Positions 6,413 through 10,937 of a DNA stretch of 10,937 bases are shown piece by piece. Below the pieces are notes generated by a model, which saw only the letters and a program-made list of their open reading frames with translations, made no database searches and was not told where the DNA came from. Source of the stretch: JAVEVH01 sp034005145 (GTDB lineage Bacteria; Patescibacteriota; Dojkabacteria; SC72). How positions within the stretch are numbered: the stretch's first letter is position 1; each line of letters opens with the position of its first letter. The position numbers were made by a program, and so were the translations under genes. The stretch lies in contig JAVEVH010000023.1 in NCBI GenBank assembly GCA_034005145.1, positions 1 through 10,937 of the forward strand, read 5' to 3'.

Positions 6413-6973
6413 TTACCATATTCCCTCATCTTCGCTGCCTTGTACGGTCTCTACTGGAATCTTTAGCCCTTCAACATCACGAATATGAACAGACCCATAT
6501 TTAAGATTAAGCTTTAGTTCATTTTCTACTGGATTATACTTGGGATTTTTGCATAGTTCTTCCATATTTTCTAATAGGACATACCCTAAAATATTATGAT
6601 TAGGGACAGACCTATCTAGATATTGACCACCTGTCCTACACCTTTTCATATGCTCTTGCATATCCATATCTATTATCAAAACAGCATTCCCAAAAGAACC
6701 CCTTTCGAAAGCCCCTACCCTTTGCGTTTTTATTACATCCTCTACTTGGGCATTTTCTGAAAAAGCATCTGTAGTAGCAAATATTGTGCTCTGCTTCTCA
6801 TATGAGAACTCTTCTTCCTTTTCAATAATTTTTTGGGCTACCTCCTTAGTAGTGAAGTGTGTTAACCGAATAAAATTCTCAGGTATTTCTGGAAGGGGGA
6901 TGTTTGTCTTCCCTCTATCAACATTACTCTTGTTTGCTGATTCCTCAATATTTTTGCTCTCTGTTTCTTCCAT
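6413..6973 (-). CDS. Unrecognised conserved-looking protein with 'LTHFTT' motif
   Basis: I do not recognise this 186-residue protein with certainty. Residues 1-33 are charged, Ser/Asn/Glu-rich and probably disordered. A compact alpha/beta-like domain follows: 'FIRLTHFTTKEVAQKII' (34-50, H39), 'TIFATTDAFSENA' (about 62-75), a strand 'GNAVLIIDMD' and 'VPNHNILGYVLLE' near 124-136. There is no signal peptide or membrane segment. A His-Phe-Thr strand, then a helix, then a short Thr/Ser strand and later acidic residues loosely recalls ADP-ribosyltransferase-type folds (DarT-like 'H-F-T'), but this is only a resemblance of pattern. The ATG lies 20 bases after tRNA-Ile with no promoter or Shine-Dalgarno between, so it is probably co-transcribed with that tRNA. 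Its 3' end converges on the recombinase gene. Confidence 0.8.
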   Translation of the reverse strand: MEETESKNIEESANKSNVDRGKTNIPLPEIPENFIRLTHFTTKEVAQKIIEKEEEFSYEKQSTIFATTDAFSENAQVEDVIKTQRVGAFERGSFGNAVLIIDMDMQEHMKRCRTGGQYLDRSVPNHNILGYVLLENMEELCKNPKYNPVENELKLNLKYGSVHIRDVEGLKIPVETVQGSEDEGIW

Positions 6974-6993
6974 TGAGTAAACTTTTTAATTAA

Positions 6994-7070
6994 TGGTGGG
7001 AGTAGATGGACTTGAACCATCGACCACGGCTTTATAAGAACCGCGCTCTAACCACCTGAGCTATACTCCC
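6994..7070 (-). tRNA. tRNA-Ile with anticodon TAT (UAU)
   Basis: A complete 77-base minus-strand cloverleaf with encoded CCA (6994-6996). Acceptor GGGAGTA/TACTCCC is fully paired, with discriminator A73. The D stem is GCTC/GAGC, the T stem GATGG/CCATC around TTCAAGT. The anticodon stem CGGTT/AGCCG includes one U-G pair. The loop CTTATAA has U33 and anticodon TAT (7034-7036), which reads AUA (Ile). Most bacteria read AUA with a CAU tRNA carrying lysidine at position 34, so UAU is unusual. It lies between the TraG-like ATPase gene and the 'LTHFTT' gene. Confidence 0.94.
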
Positions 7071-7087
7071 ATATAAGCGTACGTGTG

Positions 7088-7096
7088 ATTTTACCA
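7088..7096 (-). promoter_or_regulatory. Extended -10 element for tRNA-Ile(TAT)
   Basis: TGGTAAAAT on the minus strand, ending 17 bases before the tRNA 5' end. An upstream TGCACA at 18 bases is a weak -35. It is the best promoter candidate in the 55-base gap between the ATPase stop codon and the tRNA, and probably also serves the gene after the tRNA. Confidence 0.4.
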
Positions 7097-7125
7097 GAAA
7101 CTAGAGTATTTGTGCAGTACCTTAG

Positions 7126-9645
7126 CTAAAAAGAGATAGGAGGAAAACCAGTAGGCTCCGCAGGTTTAGATTCTTCCTTTTTATCCAAATCAGACCTTCT
7201 AGCAATATCCATATTTACGATATTAAGATCTCTACCATACTTTAATCTAGACATCTTCTTAATAATGGCTGCTAAATTAGGATTTACCTTTATATCAAAA
7301 CCTGAGTTAGGAAACTTTGGACCAAAGCTAGCATCTAGGGAGAATGGACTTGGGTATGTATTGTTGTTTAACATCTTTACATAGTAATGAGCAATACCTT
7401 GATTAATAATATCTGTAGCTTTTACATATGTTTCAAACTGAGGCTCCAAAAATTGTGCATCCTCATTACTACATCGTGTGATAAAGAGGGACCCTACATT
7501 ACCAAATACAGCACCCTTCACATCTTCTGGTAACTGACCAATATATTGATGAGCCAATGTTAAATTCAATTTGTATTTTCTTGCTTCAGATAGGATAGAT
7601 GTAAATTCTTCAGTAGCAAAGTTTTGGAACTCATCTGCATAGAAGAAGAAGTCTTTTCTTTGATCCTCTGGAACATTTTCTCTACTTAATGCTGCAGCCA
7701 ACATCTTTTGTACAAGTATTAATCCTAAAAAGGACATATTCTCTTCACCTAACATACCTTTAGAAAGATTTACAATCAATATCTTCCCGTTATCCATAAT
7801 ATCTCTAAAATCAAAAGATGATTCTGATTGACCAATAATGTTTCTAATAGCGAGATTTGTTGTAAATTTATCGAACTTAGAAATAAAGTAACCTAAGCTC
7901 TCAGACTTAGTCTTTTGATCTGTCTTAGCTACTTGATCTACCCAATACCTTCTAACTAACTCATCCTTTACTAATGGTAACCATTTCTCATTAACCCATT
8001 TCTCATCTTGTAACATTCTTACTACCTCTATCAATGTAGAACCTTCTACACTCATAGCGGTAAGCATAGAGTTTCTTACAGCCTGTTGCATCATAGGGCC
8101 AACATACCCCTGATTATGAGGATCAAAGAGTCGTACAAGTAAGGCAATGAAACTATTTACAATCTGATGCTTATGCTGTTCATTGTAATATTCCATAATA
8201 TTAAGACCAAAAGGTCTTTCAAAATCAGCAGCATTGAAATATATAACATCATCTACTCTCTCCGGAGGTATACGCTCTAATATCATCTCTGCTGTCTGAC
8301 CATGAGGATCAATAAAACAAACTCCATCACCATTATAAATATCTTGGATAATCATTCTTGTCATAAGCCAAGATTTACCAGTACCCGTTTGGCCTAATAT
8401 ATATGCATGTCTCCTTCTATCATCTCTTTGGAAGCATATAGCCTTAACCTTATCCCTAAATATATTATTACCAACCCAAATGGTATCTTTAGAGTTAATA
8501 TCAGAATTAATATCATTTGAAGCAGGTATTTCTCTTGCCAATAACCAGTTAATATTAGGAGTAGTAACATCCTTATTGGGGAAATGATATATAGCTGCTA
8601 ACTCCTCTACATTTAATACACTATTAATATCCATAGGAGTTCTCCTATACACAACATCATACATAAACTCTTCCTCTTTCTTCTTACCCTTAATATCTAC
8701 TTTCTTAAACCTATTTATACCCGGATTACTATACTGATCAAAGGCTCCTACTATATTTTCTAAATGCATCTTAGCCAAAGCTTCATCCGGTGCAGAGGTA
8801 ACTATTCTAATATCAGTAACAAACCCGTTCTTAGCTATCTTCTTATTAATCCCCTGTATCTTTTCCTGACTTACATTAATCTTTTTCTTTTCAGGATCAC
8901 TATTATTGTTCTCTACTTTTTTAATAAAGCTAGAACCATTCTTTTGCCAACTACTACCACTTGGAGAAACTACAATCTGAACCATAGCACCCTCTCCATC
9001 AGACATCTTACTGAGAGTACTTAAAATATTTGCTAATGGATCTCCAGTAAAATCAGATGATACTTTTACTGGACAGTAATTCTCTTCCTCAAGAGTTAAT
9101 CTAGTAAAAGCTACCTTAGAATCTTTTTTAAAGATATTGTAATCCTCAACCTTTCTTACCTCAGCATCCTGATATGAACCTAATATCTGTTTCTCTACTA
9201 AATCTGCAAATTTCTTAGGAGTATATACAAAGAATTTAATCTCTCCTGGTAGAGCCATTAACTCAAAACTAATACTATTATTTACAGTAAAATTCTCAGC
9301 AATACCTTTACCCTTACCACCTATTCCAACTAAATTAGAAAACATTTTCTCTGCTACACCTGTCTCTATTTCACTACCTCTAGGGACTCTAATTTCGAAA
9401 AGAGCCCACTCCTTCGCTTTCTCATTCCTATCCTTTTTTAAAAGGTTCTTCTTTACTCTAAAGAATGCTAATACACCTAGACCGATAACTAGGAAAACGA
9501 AAATTATCCAAAACCATGGGATATTAATACCAGAATCAGTGTACTCACTATATGAATCTTTAGGATATTCCTTTGGGTCAGCAACAACTATCTCCTCTTT
9601 TGGAGATGGCATAGGACCTACTTGGCTTAAGATATACTCTTTCAT
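7126..9645 (-). CDS. TraG/VirD4/HerA-like membrane-anchored ATPase
   Basis: P-loop ATPase of the type IV secretion coupling-protein/HerA class, hexameric pumps that move DNA or protein across membranes. The 839 residues begin with a short outside or loop region (1-42), then one transmembrane helix (43-62, 'IPWFWIIFVFLVIGLGVLAF') followed by basic residues, an accessory domain (about 80-350), and the motor domain. Walker A is 'GQTGTGKS' (K424), followed by 'GVCFIDPHGQTAEMI'; Walker B is 'FFFYADEFQNF' (D671/E672). A 'RCSNEDAQFLEPQF' segment near 745-765 fits the C-terminal part of TraG-type motors. Such proteins recur in CPR genomes. No relaxase, VirB4 or pilin gene is next to it here, so its substrate is unknown. 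A possible promoter lies 21 bases upstream; no Shine-Dalgarno is evident. Confidence 0.88.
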   Translation of the reverse strand: MKEYILSQVGPMPSPKEEIVVADPKEYPKDSYSEYTDSGINIPWFWIIFVFLVIGLGVLAFFRVKKNLLKKDRNEKAKEWALFEIRVPRGSEIETGVAEKMFSNLVGIGGKGKGIAENFTVNNSISFELMALPGEIKFFVYTPKKFADLVEKQILGSYQDAEVRKVEDYNIFKKDSKVAFTRLTLEEENYCPVKVSSDFTGDPLANILSTLSKMSDGEGAMVQIVVSPSGSSWQKNGSSFIKKVENNNSDPEKKKINVSQEKIQGINKKIAKNGFVTDIRIVTSAPDEALAKMHLENIVGAFDQYSNPGINRFKKVDIKGKKKEEEFMYDVVYRRTPMDINSVLNVEELAAIYHFPNKDVTTPNINWLLAREIPASNDINSDINSKDTIWVGNNIFRDKVKAICFQRDDRRRHAYILGQTGTGKSWLMTRMIIQDIYNGDGVCFIDPHGQTAEMILERIPPERVDDVIYFNAADFERPFGLNIMEYYNEQHKHQIVNSFIALLVRLFDPHNQGYVGPMMQQAVRNSMLTAMSVEGSTLIEVVRMLQDEKWVNEKWLPLVKDELVRRYWVDQVAKTDQKTKSESLGYFISKFDKFTTNLAIRNIIGQSESSFDFRDIMDNGKILIVNLSKGMLGEENMSFLGLILVQKMLAAALSRENVPEDQRKDFFFYADEFQNFATEEFTSILSEARKYKLNLTLAHQYIGQLPEDVKGAVFGNVGSLFITRCSNEDAQFLEPQFETYVKATDIINQGIAHYYVKMLNNNTYPSPFSLDASFGPKFPNSGFDIKVNPNLAAIIKKMSRLKYGRDLNIVNMDIARRSDLDKKEESKPAEPTGFPPISF

Positions 9646-9666
9646 ACTAAAATGGACAGCTTAAAA

Positions 9667-9694
9667 GTATTATCAAAGGATATCATATATACAA
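9667..9694 (-). promoter_or_regulatory. Candidate promoter for the TraG-like ATPase gene
   Basis: TTGTAT (9689-9694), a 16-base spacer, then TAATAC (9667-9672), with TGA just before the -10. It predicts a leader of about 15 bases. It lies in the 67-base gap between the small acidic gene and the ATPase gene. Confidence 0.35.
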
Positions 9695-9712
9695 TTTCTA
9701 ATCGAGGGGATA

Positions 9713-10024
9713 TTACAAACTATTAATCTCTTCTCCTTGTACTTTGTTTGTCATGAGGGTACTCCAAGAATCTGCATCATATGGGGAGATATTTGATAGG
9801 ATTTTTTTCTTTACTTCCTTACTATCATACCCTATCCTTCCATCTAGCTCTGCTTTCTTAAGGGTATTTGTTAAAGGATCTATGCCAGAACCTCTTTCTA
9901 AAGAGCTCTGATTACTCTCTACACTCTCTACTGCGGGGATATTTTCAACAGAGGATGGAGTCTCAGCTCCATTAGTAAAAATCTCTGTACTATTTAGTTT
10001 TGGTTCTATTTGTTCTATTGCCAT
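9713..10024 (-). CDS. Small acidic protein of unknown function
   Basis: I do not recognise this 103-residue protein. Residues 1-45 are rich in Ser, Glu, Asn and Pro and look disordered. Residues 50-95 ('PLTNTLKKAELDGRIGYDSKEVKKKIL...DADSWSTLM') could form a small helical domain. There is no membrane segment, signal peptide or cysteine. It begins 11 bases after the smpB stop codon and is followed 67 bases later by the TraG-like ATPase gene on the same strand, so it may belong to either unit. An AGG lies only 3 bases before the ATG, and an extended -10 box overlaps the smpB stop codon. The frame has similar codon use to its neighbours, which supports it being real. Confidence 0.7.
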   Translation of the reverse strand: MAIEQIEPKLNSTEIFTNGAETPSSVENIPAVESVESNQSSLERGSGIDPLTNTLKKAELDGRIGYDSKEVKKKILSNISPYDADSWSTLMTNKVQGEEINSL

Positions 10025-10034
10025 AACCTATAAC

Positions 10035-10043
10035 ATTATATCA
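10035..10043 (-). promoter_or_regulatory. Extended -10 element overlapping the smpB stop codon
   Basis: TGATATAAT on the minus strand, 10 bases before the ATG of the small acidic gene and including the smpB stop TAA (10036-10038). It is identical to the boxes before tRNA-Met and smpB. I see no good -35, and the bases also encode the end of SmpB, so chance is possible. Confidence 0.35.
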
Positions 10044-10479
10044 TGTATTTTCTTTTTTCTACAAGCAACTCTCTATCTAAATCCCTTTGTTTCTCTTGCT
10101 CTTTCTTCTCATATCTTTTCTTACCTCTTGCTAGCCCTATCTCTACTTTAAATATACTCCCTTTAGAATATATTTTAAGAGGTATAAGAGTAAGATTACC
10201 CTGTTTCATCTTACTTTGTAAATACTCTAACTCTTTTCTATTTATTAAAAGCTTTCTTGACCTAGCAGAATCGTAATCAGTAGAACCATCAAACTTATAT
10301 TTAGGTATATCTGTATTTACTAACCATAGCTCTCCAGAGAGTATTTTTACAAATGAATCACTAATATTACATCTGCCCATACGCAAAGATTTAACCTCAG
10401 ATCCTTTAAGTAGAATACCTACTTCTAATCTCTCAAGTACTTCATAGTTACGGAGTGCTTTTTTATTTAATATCGACAT
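10036..10479 (-). CDS. smpB: SsrA-binding protein SmpB
   Basis: SmpB binds tmRNA and delivers it to stalled ribosomes for trans-translation, which tags unfinished proteins for degradation. The 147 residues are close to the usual 150-160. Family features in order: 'NKKALRNYEVLERLEVGILLKG' (5-26), 'EVKSLRMGRCNISDSFVKI' (28-46), 'RSRKLLINRKEL', 'LTLIPLKIYSKG', 'VEIGLARGKKRYEKKE', and a basic C-terminal tail ending 'KYMI'. The tail enters the mRNA path in the family. AGG sits one base before the ATG, too close for normal Shine-Dalgarno use, and an extended -10 lies 5 bases upstream. It starts 14 bases after the stop of the propeller-like gene. The tmRNA gene (ssrA) is not in this window. Confidence 0.96.
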   Translation of the reverse strand: MSILNKKALRNYEVLERLEVGILLKGSEVKSLRMGRCNISDSFVKILSGELWLVNTDIPKYKFDGSTDYDSARSRKLLINRKELEYLQSKMKQGNLTLIPLKIYSKGSIFKVEIGLARGKKRYEKKEQEKQRDLDRELLVEKRKYMI

Positions 10480-10484
10480 ACCTG

Positions 10485-10493
10485 ATTATATCA
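10485..10493 (-). promoter_or_regulatory. Extended -10 element directly before smpB
   Basis: TGATATAAT on the minus strand fills most of the 14-base gap between the upstream stop codon (TAG, 10494-10496) and the smpB ATG, with 5 bases between box and ATG. A transcript from here would start at the ATG, giving a leaderless message. No -35 match is visible. Confidence 0.4.
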
Positions 10494-10937
10494 CTACAGA
10501 CTTACTTTCCATACCGTAGTACCATTTAAGAGATAGAGATTTTTTTGATTAAAATCTACTACAAAATCCCTAACATCATTCCAACTTTCTTCACTTGGTA
10601 GTACATACTGTTTTATTAACAAAAGCTCATTAGGATGTCTAATATCACCTGATTCTAGTGGTTTCTCAAATCTTAATATCCTCTTATCTTCACTATCAAA
10701 GATAAATAAATCCTTATTCAAATCATCAGCAGTATACCCATATCTAGGATTTTTAAGAGGTGTATCCAACCCTTTTACAGCGATAGGAGATTCTACTAAT
10801 CTACCTACTGTATAATCTGTTACATACCTATGTATACCATTCTCACCTTCGGAGAGTATGTATACACTCATATCAGCAAATACATCATTAGAGGTATCAT
10901 ACGAATCACTTTTAAGATATTCTTCTGAAAGACCGTA
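10494..10937 (-). CDS. C-terminal part of a propeller-like protein, 5' end beyond window
   Basis: The frame is open from the right edge to TAG at 10494-10496, giving 147 visible residues. The ATG at 10871 is internal: 22 further in-frame codons ('YGLSEEYLKSD...') precede it with no stop, so the real start lies outside the window. The sequence has beta-propeller-like repeats of short strands: 'VYILSEGENGIHRYV', 'DLFIFDSEDKRILRFEKP' and 'NLYLLNGTTVWKVSL', each a strand followed by a polar turn and a second strand. This suggests an NHL/WD-like propeller at the C-terminus of a larger protein. I cannot name the N-terminal domain. It is upstream of, and probably co-transcribed with, smpB. Confidence 0.75.
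   Translation of the reverse strand, partial: YGLSEEYLKSDSYDTSNDVFADMSVYILSEGENGIHRYVTDYTVGRLVESPIAVKGLDTPLKNPRYGYTADDLNKDLFIFDSEDKRILRFEKPLESGDIRHPNELLLIKQYVLPSEESWNDVRDFVVDFNQKNLYLLNGTTVWKVSL

Noticed and set aside
8764..9024. Plus-strand frame opposite the TraG-like ATPase
   Set aside because: Antisense shadow with low-complexity content and no start signals. The same holds for the shorter plus-strand frames opposite ftsH, efp, smpB and the 'LTHFTT' gene.
1..10937. CRISPR array, riboswitch, rRNA or intrinsic terminators
   Set aside because: No regularly spaced repeats, no riboswitch-like conserved core and no GC-rich hairpin followed by a T run was seen in any gap.

Overview
The window is AT-rich bacterial chromosome. 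It looks like a member of the Candidate Phyla Radiation (Patescibacteria); a Dojkabacteria- or Katanobacteria-type lineage is my guess, from gene content and style only. The reasons are short genes, very small gaps, heavy use of ATA codons, a lone TraG/VirD4-like membrane ATPase, and a degenerate-exonuclease DNA polymerase I. Stops are TAA, TAG and TGA and no gene I read has an internal TGA, so I see no sign of the UGA-to-Gly code of Gracilibacteria/Absconditabacteria.

Layout. Positions 1-5226 are all on the minus strand: polA (C-terminus lost at the left edge), ftsH (interrupted by a 100-N assembly gap that must hide more than 100 bases), an elongator-type tRNA with anticodon CAT, efp (EF-P), initiator tRNA-fMet, and a FtsB/DivIC-like division protein. 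A 291-base intergenic region (5227-5517) follows. It holds divergent promoters and an unusually GC-rich block of about 160 bp bounded by perfect 10-bp inverted repeats. The only plus-strand gene is a Xer-like tyrosine recombinase (5518-6405). From 6413 to the right edge everything is again on the minus strand: an unrecognised protein with a 'THFTT' motif, tRNA-Ile with the rare anticodon TAT, an 839-residue TraG/VirD4/HerA-like ATPase, a small acidic unknown protein, smpB, and the C-terminal end of a propeller-like protein that runs off the right edge.

How the genes fit together. Translation and its quality control dominate: three tRNAs, EF-P (relief of stalling at polyproline), SmpB (trans-translation) and FtsH (membrane proteolysis). 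Replication/repair (PolA), division (FtsB), recombination (Xer) and DNA or protein transport (TraG-like ATPase) make up the rest.

Most notable signals: (1) tRNA-Ile(UAU), which would read the abundant AUA codons directly instead of through the lysidine-modified CAU tRNA; (2) -10 elements, often extended TGnTATAAT, lying 5-10 nt before several start codons, implying leaderless mRNAs; (3) two genes sitting 20-23 bp behind a tRNA with no promoter of their own; (4) the small inverted-repeat block next to the recombinase gene; (5) active-site oddities in PolA, the recombinase, EF-P and the initiator tRNA.
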